Of a DNA stretch of 64,000 nt, positions 26,601-36,236 are shown piece after piece. The translations under genes were made by a program, and so were the position numbers. The notes below the pieces were generated by a model. The model was not told the DNA's origin. It saw only the letters and a list, made by a program, of their open reading frames with translations, and did no database searches. The first letter of the stretch is position 1, and the number at the start of each line of letters is the position of its first letter. The DNA comes from Levilactobacillus tangyuanensis. GTDB lineage: Bacteria; Bacillota; Bacilli; Lactobacillales; Lactobacillaceae. Where the stretch lies: assembly GCF_003946545.1 (NCBI RefSeq), contig NZ_RHOA01000009.1, forward strand, positions 22,923 to 86,922, in the 5' to 3' direction.

Positions 26601-26626
26601 ACACGGACTCAAGGAGGTATTGTCTC

Positions 26627-27052
26627 GTGGCTAAAAAAGTAGCTAATGTCGTCAAATTACAGATTCCTGCGGGTAAAGCAACCCCAGCTCCCCCAGTTGG
26701 ACCAGCTTTAGGTCAAGCAGGGATTAACATCATGGGCTTCACTAAGGAATTCAACGCTCGTACCGCTGACCAAGCTGGTATGATCATTCCTGTTGTGATC
26801 AGTGTCTATGAAGATCGTTCCTTTGATTTCATCACCAAGACTCCTCCAGCAGCAACGCTGTTGAAGAAGGCTGCTGGTGTTGAACACGGTTCCGGCGAAC
26901 CTAACACGAACAAGGTTGCTACTGTAACCAAGGACCAAGTTAAGCAAATCGCTGAAACTAAAATGCAAGATCTAAACGCAGCTGATGTTGAAGCAGCTAT
27001 GCGCATGATTGAAGGTACTGCCCGGAGCATGGGCTTCACGGTCGAAGGTTAA
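26627..27052 (+). CDS. rplK: 50S ribosomal protein L11
   Basis: A 141-residue protein of the GTPase-associated centre of the large subunit. Signatures are [20 protein letters not shown] and [15 protein letters not shown] in the N-terminal domain, and the RNA-binding C-terminal domain ending [17 protein letters not shown] start with AAGGAGG. First gene of the rplK-rplA operon. Codon use is biased, as expected of a highly expressed gene. Confidence 0.97.
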   Translation: MAKKVANVVKLQIPAGKATPAPPVGPALGQAGINIMGFTKEFNARTADQAGMIIPVVISVYEDRSFDFITKTPPAATLLKKAAGVEHGSGEPNTNKVATVTKDQVKQIAETKMQDLNAADVEAAMRMIEGTARSMGFTVEG

Positions 27053-27150
27053 GCTCAGTTTTCGGATAGTCGGACACTTCACGAAAATGAAATGTGTCAA
27101 GTGGGAGGTTTATCCGTTACAACCACATTTGCAAGGAGGAATACACAAAA

Positions 27151-27846
27151 ATGGCTCACAAACGAGGTAAAAAGTATCAAGACGCCGTCAAGATGGTTGA
27201 GGCCGACAAGGTCTACAACATGAGCGACGCCATTGATTTGGTAAAGAAGATGGATTTCGCTAAGTTCGATGCAACTGTCGAAGTTGCTTTCAAGCTTAAC
27301 GTTGACACAAAGCAAGCGGACCAACAACTCCGTGGCGCACTGGTACTGCCTAACGGTACTGGTAAGGATACAACGGTTGTTGTATTCGCCAAGGGTGACC
27401 AAGCTAAGGCTGCTGAAGCAGCTGGTGCTGACGTTGTCGGCGAACAAGACTTAGTAGAACGCATCCAAGACGGCTGGTTGGACTTTGACGTTGCTATTGC
27501 AACGCCAGACATGATGGCCCAAGTTGGTCGTTTAGGCCGTGTCTTAGGACCTAAGGGCTTAATGCCTAACCCTAAGACGGGGACTGTTACGATGAACGTC
27601 GAAAAGGCTGTTTCCGACGCTAAGAATGGTCAAGTTACTTACCGGACTGACCGGGACGGTAACGTTGCTGTTCCATTTGGTAAGGTTTCCTTTGATGCTG
27701 ACAAGCTTGCCGGCAACTTGAAGACCATTGCCGAAACGATTGTACGTATCCGCCCAGCCGCTGTGCGTGGGACTTACGTTCAACACGTTTCAATCGCTTC
27801 TACGTTCGGCCCTAGTGTCGACGTTGACTTGAGCACTATGATCTAG
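27151..27846 (+). CDS. rplA: 50S ribosomal protein L1
   Basis: A 231-residue protein of the L1 stalk and likely translational repressor of its own operon. Signatures are [16 protein letters not shown] near the N-terminus and [20 protein letters not shown] in the middle. ATG follows AAGGAGG; a longer frame upstream lacks a ribosome site. The 98-base gap after rplK contains a weak GACAC-TTCA / TGAA-GTGTC hairpin. Confidence 0.97.
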   Translation: MAHKRGKKYQDAVKMVEADKVYNMSDAIDLVKKMDFAKFDATVEVAFKLNVDTKQADQQLRGALVLPNGTGKDTTVVVFAKGDQAKAAEAAGADVVGEQDLVERIQDGWLDFDVAIATPDMMAQVGRLGRVLGPKGLMPNPKTGTVTMNVEKAVSDAKNGQVTYRTDRDGNVAVPFGKVSFDADKLAGNLKTIAETIVRIRPAAVRGTYVQHVSIASTFGPSVDVDLSTMI

Positions 27847-27886
27847 TCCAAGTTATGAAGTGAATAAAAAAATCCCTCGCAATACA

Positions 27887-27915
27887 TTGACACTGGTTGT
27901 TGAGTATTGTATGCT
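27887..27915 (+). promoter_or_regulatory. Promoter of rplJ-rplL operon
   Basis: Consensus TTGACA (27887-27892), 17-base spacer, TATGCT (27910-27915). Confidence 0.8.
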
Positions 27916-27921
27916 ATTAAA

Positions 27922-28041
27922 GTTATTAATAGATCTACCTAAGACTCAGGTGGCCCAACGGCCTTAATTGACGCCTGCCGAGGCAGAAGTTTACTTAAAC
28001 TTTTGTTTCCTTATGTCTTGGTGGCATAGGGATTTTTTTAT
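27922..28041 (+). promoter_or_regulatory. L10 leader (rplJ leader RNA) with attenuator
   Basis: About 120 bases of folded leader between the promoter and rplJ, with GGCC- and GCCTGCC-rich pairing segments and ending in a terminator: CCTTATG (28009-28015) pairs with CATAGGG (28025-28031), followed by T7. L10 binding to such leaders is known to control rplJ-rplL expression. Confidence 0.75.
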
Positions 28042-28071
28042 CCCACCAATCTACTCTGGGAGGTGAACAAT

Positions 28072-28578
28072 TTGAGTGAACAAGCTATTGCTATTAAAGC
28101 AAAACATGTTGATGCCGTTGTTAACAAGTTCAACAACGCAACGAGTGCCATCGTCGTTGACTACCGTGGTTTAACGGTTGAACAAGTAACCGACTTACGG
28201 AAGCAATTACGTGACGCTGGCGTTCATATGAACGTCATCAAGAACAAGGTTTTGACTCGGGCTGCCGACAAGGCGGGCTACGGTGACTTAAACGATGTCT
28301 TCGCAGGTCCTACTGCCGTTGCTTTCTCTGACGAGGATCCAATCGCCCCAGCTAAGATTTTGAAGAAATTTGCTGATAGTGTAGATGCCCTTGAAATCAA
28401 GGGTGGTTACATCGAAGGAAAGATCGTTTCCGTTGATGAAATCAACACCTACGCTACCTTGCCTAGTCGTGAAGACTTGCTCTCCATGCTGGCTAGCGAA
28501 CTTCAAGCACCAGTACGGAACGTGGCCTACGCAATTAAGGCTATCGTTGACAAGGGTGACGAAGGCGACGCAGCCTAA
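28072..28578 (+). CDS. rplJ: 50S ribosomal protein L10
   Basis: A 168-residue stalk-base protein that carries L7/L12 dimers and represses its own operon. Conserved features are the N-terminal [32 protein letters not shown] and the C-terminal L12-binding helix. The TTG start is preferred: GGGAGG lies 8 bases upstream, while the upstream in-frame GTG overlaps that site. rplL follows after about 50 bases. Confidence 0.96.
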   Translation: MSEQAIAIKAKHVDAVVNKFNNATSAIVVDYRGLTVEQVTDLRKQLRDAGVHMNVIKNKVLTRAADKAGYGDLNDVFAGPTAVAFSDEDPIAPAKILKKFADSVDALEIKGGYIEGKIVSVDEINTYATLPSREDLLSMLASELQAPVRNVAYAIKAIVDKGDEGDAA

Positions 28579-28626
28579 GTACCCACGCTACACAAAAAAT
28601 AAACCCAATTATTGGAGGAAAATAAC

Positions 28627-28995
28627 ATGGCTTTTGATAAAGATGCTATCATCGCTTCTCTTAAAGAAGCATCCATTACTGACCTTAGCGACTTAGTTAA
28701 GGCAATTGAAGACGAATTCGGCGTATCCGCTGCTGCCCCTGTTGCTGCAGCCGGTGCTGCTGGTGGCGACGGTGCCGCTGCTAAGGACTCATTCGACGTT
28801 GAGTTGACTGAATCTGGTGACGCCAAGGTTAAGGCTATTAAGGCCGTTCGTGAAATCACTGGTCTTGGTTTGAAGGACGCTAAGGGTCTTGTTGACAACG
28901 TACCATCTGTCATCAAGGAAGGCGTTTCTGAAGACGAAGCTAACGACGTCAAGGAAAAGCTTGAAGCCGTTGGTGGTGTGGTTACTCTTAAGTAA
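28627..28995 (+). CDS. rplL: 50S ribosomal protein L7/L12
   Basis: A 122-residue stalk protein that recruits translational GTPases. It has the N-terminal dimerisation domain, an Ala/Gly-rich hinge ([15 protein letters not shown]) and the C-terminal domain with [23 protein letters not shown] follows TTGGAGG. Last gene of the operon, with a strong terminator 25 bases on. Confidence 0.97.
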   Translation: MAFDKDAIIASLKEASITDLSDLVKAIEDEFGVSAAAPVAAAGAAGGDGAAAKDSFDVELTESGDAKVKAIKAVREITGLGLKDAKGLVDNVPSVIKEGVSEDEANDVKEKLEAVGGVVTLK

Positions 28996-29019
28996 TCATC
29001 CAACTTCTGAAATAAAACT

Positions 29020-29065
29020 CAGCGTCATCGTGTCGCATTATGCGGCGCGATGGCGCTGTTTTTTT
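29020..29065 (+). terminator. Terminator of rplJ-rplL operon
   Basis: CAGCGTCATCG pairs with CGATGGCGCTG (one G-U) around an inner CGCA/TGCG hairpin, followed by T7. Confidence 0.9.
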
Positions 29066-29071
29066 GTCCCA

Positions 29072-29425
29072 TTATTTTTTCCTAACGGTCAAGCTGGCCA
29101 GTAGAACTTCGACTCGTTGCTGACGGTTAGGTGTTATGGGAGAGTCTAATTCGTTCAAGATGGCGAACCCAGTGCTAATGGCTGATTGACAGTGATCGTC
29201 CGTGTCAACCAAAAAGGCCACCTTTAAGAAAATTTCCAGGTCTTTCGTGGCAGTCAAATCACCAGCTAACGCAGCGTGGCCATAGCGTAAGATGACCGTT
29301 TTAAACTTTGTGCGTCGTTGGTTAGCCATACGGTGGGTTGTCCAATAGGGTAGGAAGAGGGCGACACCGACGGCTAAGAATTCCGCGAGTGCCCCGATCC
29401 ACTCTGATAAGGGTCCAAGTTCCAA
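29072..29425 (-). CDS. Hypothetical single-span membrane protein
   Basis: A 117-residue protein I do not recognise. It begins MELGPLSEWIGALAEF, continues as one transmembrane helix (LAVGVALFLPYW), and has a soluble, probably cytoplasmic, domain of about 85 residues starting with a basic stretch. The TTG start is chosen because AGAGGTGA precedes it; the upstream extension lacks a ribosome site and is not hydrophobic. It is a lone gene opposed to its neighbours. Small WIGA...F-x-A-V-x-VALF proteins are common in lactobacilli but have no assigned role. Confidence 0.6.
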   Translation of the reverse strand: MELGPLSEWIGALAEFLAVGVALFLPYWTTHRMANQRRTKFKTVILRYGHAALAGDLTATKDLEIFLKVAFLVDTDDHCQSAISTGFAILNELDSPITPNRQQRVEVLLASLTVRKK

Positions 29426-29670
29426 AGTTATCACCTCTGGGAAAGCGTAGCATAGGTTGTTGGTGGCTAGCTCACCATTGCTTGTGGGCGGGCCTGTTCG
29501 GTGAGTCAATTAATGAGGTGTGGTGTAAGGGCAAGTCAAGGCCGCCTCGACGACCTAAGGAATTTCTGAAGCTTCTTAAATGTTTAGGTCAACCGGCTAG
29601 AAAATGATAGCTTTCTTCAACCTGGATGAGTAAGCTAGTAACAGAATGACAAACTGAACGGAGTGAAATT

Positions 29671-30366
29671 ATGGCAGGGACGATCCTAATCGTTGAGGAT
29701 GACGAAGCATTGCTGGCGTCATTAACGACCGAACTACAATTTGAAGATTATACCGTTCTTAATGCGCGTAACGGTAAAGAGGCATTGACCGTCTATGAAA
29801 CCAATCGTGGTCAGTTGGATTTAATGCTCTTGGACTGGATGTTACCAGAGCTTGACGGCTTGGGCGTTCTACGACGGGTTCGCAAGCACGATAGCCTGCC
29901 AGTTATCATGATGACAGCCCGGGACTATGTTGGGGACAAGGTGGCAGGCTTGGACACGGGGGCCGATGATTATATTACGAAGCCCTTTGAGATTGAAGAA
30001 CTATTGGCACGAATTCGGGTTATTTTGCGGCATCAACATCATCAGGAGGCGGCGGACACCCAACTACATGTTGCGGATCTAACTTTGGACACACGGTCGC
30101 GGCAGGTCCTAAGAAATGGCAAACTTATTCAATTGACGCAGCGAGAATATGAATTGTTGCTGTATTTGATGAGAAAATCCGGTCAGACATTAACCAGAGA
30201 TGATCTTTTGGATGCCGTTTGGGGAGTGGATTTTGAAGGACAACCGAACGTGGTGGATGTTTACGTCCGCTATTTGCGGCGAAAATTACATGAAGACCCA
30301 ACGGCGCCCCTGATTCACACGGTTCGTGGCATTGGTTACGTCTTATCAACGGATTACGACGGGTGA
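29671..30366 (+). CDS. OmpR/PhoB family response regulator
   Basis: A 231-residue two-domain regulator. The receiver domain has the acidic pocket VEDDE (residues 8-12), phosphoacceptor Asp55 in LLDWMLPE, the switch Thr in MMTARD and Lys in ITKPFEIEELLAR. The C-terminal winged helix is of the OmpR type (LTQREYELLLYLM, VDVYVRYLRRKL, VRGIGYVL). ATG with GGAGTGAAA. The sensor kinase gene follows, and a glycosyltransferase-PAP2-YfhO-MprF block lies downstream, so an envelope-stress role is plausible but unproven. Confidence 0.95.
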   Translation: MAGTILIVEDDEALLASLTTELQFEDYTVLNARNGKEALTVYETNRGQLDLMLLDWMLPELDGLGVLRRVRKHDSLPVIMMTARDYVGDKVAGLDTGADDYITKPFEIEELLARIRVILRHQHHQEAADTQLHVADLTLDTRSRQVLRNGKLIQLTQREYELLLYLMRKSGQTLTRDDLLDAVWGVDFEGQPNVVDVYVRYLRRKLHEDPTAPLIHTVRGIGYVLSTDYDG

Positions 30367-30370
30367 TGGC

Positions 30371-31756
30371 ATGTCAAAGAACAAGATGAAAACGACCGCA
30401 CAGGAGATTCAGTCACGGTTTCTTTGGTTACTGGTATTGGTGACGTTAATTATGGGTGTGTCAGTGATGGGAATGGTTGGCTATAAATTAGTGAAACAAA
30501 GTGAACAGTCTTCGGTCGAACTGATGGCTAGTTTGAAACGGTCGATTATTGACGACCGACCTGACTGGGATCAGTGGCGGAAGAGTAGTTCCATTAATAC
30601 GAAGAACACCTATGTACGGGTACATAACAGCCGGTTGGGTAATGCGCCAGGGACCTACTACACGCCGAATACCAAGGCTTTCTTAGGCGCCAAGCATTAT
30701 CAAATGCCATTTTTTCCAGCGGTTGCCTACAGCAGAGACTATGGGTTTACCTACTACCGGTCGGGGACCCGTCTTGGCATAAAATCAGAGATTTGGCTCC
30801 GATTGGCCCCTGTGACAGCCATCCTGCTGTCCGTCATGCTGGTGGTACTAATGGTCATGGCCCTAACGGTCGGGCTGGGCTGGGTGTTTATTCGATTGAC
30901 GGCCCGCAAGATCACAAAGCCGTTAACCGAATTGAACGTGGCCGCACAGGATCAGGCGGGGGCACAAAGCATTAAGGCAACCTTACCCATTCCGACTCAT
31001 CCAAAGGAGGTTCATCAATTAGCGCTGAGCATCAACGATTTGTTGACGTCAATAAACGACCATGCCATGCAGGAACGGGAATTTATTTCCAATGCGGCTC
31101 ATGAGTTACGGACACCCATTGCGGCCATCCGGGGCCACGTCCGGTTGGTCGAACGCCGAGGCGATCAGCACCCGGAAATTATTCCGCGCTCCATTCAGTT
31201 TATTGATGATGAATCGGGCCGCATGCAGCGGCTGGTCAACAGTCTGTTAACCCTGTCGCGAGCGGATCGGGGAACCTTAAAGCTGACTTTTTTTGATGCC
31301 ACCGAGGTTATCCGTGAAACCGTTGCTGAGGAGCGGGCAGTACGTGAACAGTCAATTGTGGTTAAGATTCCGGATCGGTTCGTGATTTGGGGAAATGCCG
31401 AGAGTCTACAACAGATCCTCATGGCGTTAATTGATAATGCTGGGAAATACTCACCGGGTGATCACCCCATCACGATTACCGCCAAGACCGGCCAACTGGT
31501 CAATATCATTACCGTTCAGGATCTGGGGCCGGGGATCGCGGACGCCGATAAGGAACGCGTCTTCGAACGTTTTTATCGGGTGGATACCGCTCATAATCAA
31601 GCTGTGACGGGCACCGGACTTGGATTGGCCATTGTGTCACAGTTAATCAAGATGAACCAGGCAGAGATCCGTGTCTTGAATAATCAGCCACAGGGAACGA
31701 AGATGCAGATTAAATTTTTCTCGCCGGCAACGAATTCTGATAAATTCTCAGAATAA
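30371..31756 (+). CDS. Sensor histidine kinase, HAMP type
   Basis: A 461-residue membrane kinase partner of the upstream regulator. Two transmembrane helices (residues 17-38 and 147-175) flank an extracellular domain of about 105 residues with several Tyr and Trp. A HAMP segment (RLTARKITKPLTELNVAA) leads to the H-box NAAHELRTPIAAIRG with His244, then an N-box (IDNAGKYSPG) and ATP-lid motifs DLGPGIAD, FERFYR and GTGLGLAIV. ATG at 30371 starts 4 bases after the regulator stop. A terminator follows, so envelope genes downstream are a separate transcript. Confidence 0.94.
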   Translation: MSKNKMKTTAQEIQSRFLWLLVLVTLIMGVSVMGMVGYKLVKQSEQSSVELMASLKRSIIDDRPDWDQWRKSSSINTKNTYVRVHNSRLGNAPGTYYTPNTKAFLGAKHYQMPFFPAVAYSRDYGFTYYRSGTRLGIKSEIWLRLAPVTAILLSVMLVVLMVMALTVGLGWVFIRLTARKITKPLTELNVAAQDQAGAQSIKATLPIPTHPKEVHQLALSINDLLTSINDHAMQEREFISNAAHELRTPIAAIRGHVRLVERRGDQHPEIIPRSIQFIDDESGRMQRLVNSLLTLSRADRGTLKLTFFDATEVIRETVAEERAVREQSIVVKIPDRFVIWGNAESLQQILMALIDNAGKYSPGDHPITITAKTGQLVNIITVQDLGPGIADADKERVFERFYRVDTAHNQAVTGTGLGLAIVSQLIKMNQAEIRVLNNQPQGTKMQIKFFSPATNSDKFSE

Positions 31757-31785
31757 TCTCCTTTCGAGCCAGTATTAGACCTTGG

Positions 31786-31841
31786 AACACTTAAGTATGA
31801 TGGAATTAACCTCAATTCCAGCGTACCTAAGTGTTTTTTTG
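31786..31841 (+). terminator. Terminator after two-component system
   Basis: AACACTTAAGTA pairs with TACCTAAGTGTT around an inner TGGAATT/AATTCCA hairpin, followed by T7. Confidence 0.88.
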
Positions 31842-31858
31842 TTAAGGAGGATTTCGAT

Positions 31859-32800
31859 ATGCCATTAATCTCTATCGTGGTGCCCTGTTATAACGAACAG
31901 GAGAGTATCCCCATTTTCTATCAACGGGTTCAAGAAATTTTAAATAAGTACGACGGTCATCGTGAACGTTACCAGTGGGAGTATTGGTTCATCAACGATG
32001 GCTCGACAGATGAAACTTTACAGTGGATGCAGTACTTAAATGCTGCCGATCCAGAAAGGGTTCATTATGTCAGTTTTTCACGAAACTTCGGCAAGGAAGC
32101 CGCCTTGTTGGCCGGCCTTAAGCAGGCTGAAGGTGACTATACGGCGGTGATGGATGTTGATTTGCAGGATCCACCAGAACTATTGCCCACGATGATTGAA
32201 ACCTTGGCGACGACTGACAATGATGTCGTTGCCACGCAGAGGACCGATCGCAAAGGGGAACCCTGGTTACGGTCAAAGCTTTCCCAGGCGTTCTACCACG
32301 TCATCAACCAGATTTCTCAGGTGAAAATTGTTCCGGGCGCGCGCGATTATCGTTTGATGAGGCGGCGCGTCGTTCAGGCCATCGTTGGCTTACCTGAGGT
32401 TAATCGGTTTTCGAAGGGGATCTTTAGTTGGGTCGGGTATAAGACGACTTACTTAACCTTTGAGCATCATGACCGGGTAGCCGGCAAGACTCATTGGTCG
32501 ATTAGACAATTAATGGATTATTCGTTGGACGGGATTATGAACTATTCAGAGGTTCCCCTCGCGATGGCTTCCTGGCTAGGTGGACTGTCGTTTGTGGCGG
32601 CACTCTTTAGCTGCCTGTGGATTGTCATCAGGGCACTATTATTCGGCAATTCGACCGCCGGTTGGCCATCATTAATCACAATCATGCTGATGCTAGGTGG
32701 GCTCCAGCTACTGTGTCTTGGTGTTCTTGGAAAATATATTAGCAAGATCTACTTGGAAACGAAGCACCGACCGCTTTATTTAATTAAAGAAAAACAATAG
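31859..32800 (+). CDS. GT2 polyprenyl-phosphate glycosyltransferase (CsbB/GtrB-like)
   Basis: A 313-residue membrane glycosyltransferase with a cytoplasmic GT-A domain and two C-terminal transmembrane helices. Motifs: IVVPCYNEQESI, FINDGSTDETL, SRNFGKEAALLAGL and the DxD-like MDVDLQDPPELL. This family (DPM1, GtrB, CsbB) makes undecaprenyl-phosphate-linked glucose, GlcNAc or other sugars. ATG follows AAGGAGG. It heads a cluster with PAP2 and YfhO genes, the arrangement expected for sugar decoration of teichoic acids or other surface polymers. The sugar is not predictable. Confidence 0.9.
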   Translation: MPLISIVVPCYNEQESIPIFYQRVQEILNKYDGHRERYQWEYWFINDGSTDETLQWMQYLNAADPERVHYVSFSRNFGKEAALLAGLKQAEGDYTAVMDVDLQDPPELLPTMIETLATTDNDVVATQRTDRKGEPWLRSKLSQAFYHVINQISQVKIVPGARDYRLMRRRVVQAIVGLPEVNRFSKGIFSWVGYKTTYLTFEHHDRVAGKTHWSIRQLMDYSLDGIMNYSEVPLAMASWLGGLSFVAALFSCLWIVIRALLFGNSTAGWPSLITIMLMLGGLQLLCLGVLGKYISKIYLETKHRPLYLIKEKQ

Positions 32801-32811
32801 GGGGAAGACCT

Positions 32812-33480
32812 GTGAGTAAGAGTGATCGTCATCAGATTATCGCCATAGTGGTATTGGGTATTTTTACCATCCTGGCGATACTCGTTAAAATTCAATTTGC
32901 ACCATTATTGTCCCTGGACGAGTCTTGGCTTGAGCGGTTCCAAACTAGCGCCATCGGTCAACACACCCTGATTTGGCATACCGTCACCACCCTGGGCAGT
33001 CCGGTGATTACGGGCTGTGCGATGGTGATCGTGAGCCTATTCCTAATGAGAACGCATCAGTGGAGCTGGGCGGCGTTTATCCTGGCTACCTTGGTTGGTG
33101 GGGATGCTTTGTTGCTAGTGGTTAAGCATCTTGTGGGACGACTTCGCCCGATCCATCAGGTCATTCAGGACACCGGTTTTGGTTTTCCAAGTGGGCACGT
33201 CTTTAGTGCGGCCCTATTGGCCTGTATCCTGATTACGCTGATCGTTCGAAGCCTGGATCTCAATTGGTTGAGTTGGGGATTAATCGCTGTTTTCAGCGTT
33301 GCCGTCATCGGGTTAATGTTGGCCCGACTTGGACTTAGAAATCATTATCCCAGTGATGTTATGGGTGGTGTCTTATTGGCAAGCGGTTGGTGGTTACAAC
33401 TGCTGAGCCTGGTGGAGCGTCTCCCCCAATATTTTGAGAATGAAAGCGAGGCGAATAATCGTGCGGTTAAGAAAGGCTGA
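32812..33480 (+). CDS. PAP2 family phosphatase
   Basis: A 222-residue membrane lipid phosphatase with about six helices. The three PAP2 motifs are present: KHLVGRLRP, GFPSGHVFSAALL and LGLRNHYPSDVMGG, with catalytic His residues in the last two. Substrates in the family include undecaprenyl pyrophosphate, phosphatidylglycerophosphate and phosphatidate. GTG start with GGGGGAAG upstream, 12 bases after the glycosyltransferase. Its end overlaps the YfhO-like start by 20 bases, so the three are one operon. A role in carrier recycling is inferred. Confidence 0.9.
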   Translation: MSKSDRHQIIAIVVLGIFTILAILVKIQFAPLLSLDESWLERFQTSAIGQHTLIWHTVTTLGSPVITGCAMVIVSLFLMRTHQWSWAAFILATLVGGDALLLVVKHLVGRLRPIHQVIQDTGFGFPSGHVFSAALLACILITLIVRSLDLNWLSWGLIAVFSVAVIGLMLARLGLRNHYPSDVMGGVLLASGWWLQLLSLVERLPQYFENESEANNRAVKKG

Positions 33481-36081
33481 CGAGCAGCGACGTCGGTGGG
33501 AAAATGTTGGCTTGGCTTGGCTGATTGCATTAGGAATAGTGATGGTCGCCTTTGGTTTTTGGCACGTGACGCCATTTGGCCATCGCAACCTGTTGATGAG
33601 CGACATGGGAACGCAATATATTCCGTTGCTAACCGCGTTGCAACATGCCTTGCGGTACCAGACGTTTCATCTATTTTCCTTCTCACTCTCGTTGGGGAGT
33701 AACGTGGTGCCAACCGTTGCCTATTACCTCTTGAGTCCCTTTAATATCATTGTCTTGGCGTTTAGCGCCGCCAATGTTCCGATTGCGGCCAGTGTCATTA
33801 TTATGGTAAAGATTGCGACGATTGCGGCCACGATGGCTTGGTTTCTGCAAGACCATTTTCTGACCAGTTCCCGGGTCACGATTGTTTTTGCACTGGCGTT
33901 TAGTCTGAGTGGTTTCGTAGCGGTAGACTTCTTTGACCTGATGTGGTTGGACGCGTTAATCGTTCTACCATTGGTCGTGGCCGGGATTGATCGATTGGTC
34001 CGCGCACAGCGATTAGGCATGTTCTATGGTTGGCTACTGGTCAGCATGGTAACGAACTATTATTTGGGGTATATGATGTGCCTGTTCAGTATCCTGTACT
34101 TTGGCTATACGCTATTCAATCAGTGGGGGCGGCTGGGTTAGAGTCGAAGCAAGCCGGCTATGGCCGACTGGGATGGTTTACGCTGACGGGGGCGTTGAGT
34201 GGGCTTTCCGCGGCGGCTATCTTACTTCCAACCGGATTGGGAATGTTGTTGACGGCTAAGGGAACCGCCAACGCCATTAACTTTCGCCCCGTACCTGAGT
34301 TTGGCCTGGAGTTTTTCACACAATTTGGCCTCGGCGCCACGAACTTTACGCAACGGTTGATGCACGCACCCACGGTTTTTGTTTCCAGTGCGGTGGCCTT
34401 ATTAGTGCTGACGTTCTTCGTCAATCCGATGATCGGCCGGCGGAAAAAATTCGCAACGGTTACCCTGCTAGGCATGCTCTTCCTGGGAATGTGGCTGCGA
34501 GTGTTTAACACGTTCTGGCATCTTATGCAGGCCCCAGCCGGTTTTCCTTTCCGTAATGTCTTCTTCTTTAGTTTTGTGATGGTCATGGTCGGGTATGAGG
34601 CATGGATTGCCGAACCACGGCAAATTAGCCAGGGATGGCAATGGGTATTGCCTATCGGACAGGTCATGATCATGGTATTGGGGGCCGGCATGATGCCCTT
34701 GATGCGCCAGTTAGTTAGTGGTCATTCGCCTAAGTTGGTGGCGTATTATGCCAAGATTCAACAGGTTCATTGGGGGAGCCTGTGGATCGGCTGCCTGTAC
34801 GTGATTGTGACGGCTCTCGTCTTATTCATGACGCAACGTGCTTTGCGGCAGTGGACATTGGCGATGTTGGTAACGAGTGAACTCGGGGGTAACTTCGTCT
34901 TATCGATGAGTACGGGCAAGTTTGGTGATCAAGTAAAATACGCTCAGGCCTACGCTGAGGAAAATCGGCATATGGCGGGTGTCAATGATCCAGATGGTCA
35001 ACTCTATCGGGTTCAGAACACTAATTCGCTGATTAATCAGGCCTATCAAACGACCTACAATAACTACAATGATAGTTTGTTGTTTAATTTTCATGGGATT
35101 GCTGGGTACAGTTCAACGCTGAATGATCGGACCCGGCAGACGCTTCATCAATTGGGCTTGTTTAGCGACAATGTTCGTCGAGTCAGTGACGTGGGCTTGA
35201 CGCCGGTCACCGAAGCCCTGTTGGGCGTCAAGTCGACGGTGAGCTTGACGCCTACTCGCAGTCAAACAACGGCGACGACCGGGTACAGTGGTATGGGATT
35301 TGCGGTTCCAGCCGGTTTAACGCGGGTGCCATTGACCATGAATGCCAGTCAAAATCAGGAGGCCATCTTACAGGCAATTCGGCCAAGCGCAACACATGAC
35401 GTGGTCCCAGCGAAGCAGCTAGGGGATCAGGTTAAGGTCGTTCATCGCGTTGGTGGCAAGGTGACGAAGTATCATTATCATCACGTCATGACGCTAATGG
35501 CGAAGGCAACGGGCCCCGTGTATCTATGGGCCCCCAATGGGGAAACCAAGTATTCAACAATGACGGTCAATGGTCACCGGGTTAAGCCGACGTCCAACGC
35601 CAATGGGCATACGGCATTGATTAAATTAGGGACCTTTAAGCGCGGTCAAACGATGATTGTTCGGGTGGCCACTAAGTATGCGACGGCTATTTACCATTTG
35701 GAAGCGGTGAGTTTCAATCAGGTCCAGGTAAACCGGGCCTTACAAATGCTCAAACAGAATCAATTAACGGCGACGACTAAAACGAGTCGTTGGCAAACCG
35801 TGATAAATGGCCAGGTTACCGGGACCACCCGCAAGGATCACTTGTATCTGGCATTAGCGGATGATACGGGTTGGCACGTCATGATTAATGGGCAGCATGT
35901 ACGGACTCAGCGGACGCTGGGCGGGTTCATGAGTGTGCCAATTACCCCCGGGCATAATCGGGTTCGCTTAACCTATCAGGTACCGGGCGGCAGAAGTGGT
36001 TGGTTGCTATCAGGAATTGGGGTCCTTGATTTTAGTGGGTTAGCGTTGTGGTCACGGAGTAAACGGAAGCATAAACATTAA
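33461..36081 (+). pseudogene. YfhO-family membrane protein, disrupted by frameshift
   Basis: Two overlapping reading frames together encode one YfhO-type GT-C-like membrane protein of about 873 residues. The first runs from GTG 33461 (GCGAGGC upstream) to a TAG at 34139 and includes MSDMGTQYIPLL and NYYLGYMMCLFSI. The second, from about 34130, continues with further helices and a C-terminal extracellular domain. The reading frame changes at TGGGGGC (G5 at 34125-34129); one more G would restore it as QWGAAGLESK. YfhO works with CsbB in B. subtilis to glycosylate lipoteichoic acid. Either pseudogene, phase variant, slippage or sequencing error. Confidence 0.8.
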
Positions 36082-36092
36082 ACACAGGGGTG

Positions 36093-36125
36093 GGCCCGGA
36101 ATTTGAAAGAATTCCGGGCCTTTTT
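36093..36125 (+). terminator. Terminator after yfhO-like gene
   Basis: GGCCCGGAATT pairs exactly with AATTCCGGGCC (6-base loop), then T5. Confidence 0.9.
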
Positions 36126-36184
36126 GGACTTATGAACGCTAAGATAAGTCACTAACATTACTGGCCGGTATGGTTGCCCCTCAA

Positions 36185-36213
36185 TTGTTTTCCAGTTTAG
36201 CCATTGGCATAAT
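36185..36213 (+). promoter_or_regulatory. Promoter of mprF-like gene
   Basis: TTGTTT (36185-36190), 17-base spacer, CATAAT (36208-36213) preceded by TGG, ending 23 bases before the ATG. Confidence 0.55.
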
Positions 36214-36236
36214 GAAGGACTACGGGGGGTGTCATC

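Noticed and set aside
26338..26626. A known riboswitch between nusG and rplK
   Set aside because: No class-specific conserved core was recognised; reported only as an unassigned folded region.
34030..34130. Independent TTG start for the second half of the YfhO-like gene
   Set aside because: The first 33 codons are out of frame with the membrane protein and there is no ribosome site; the frameshift explanation fits better.
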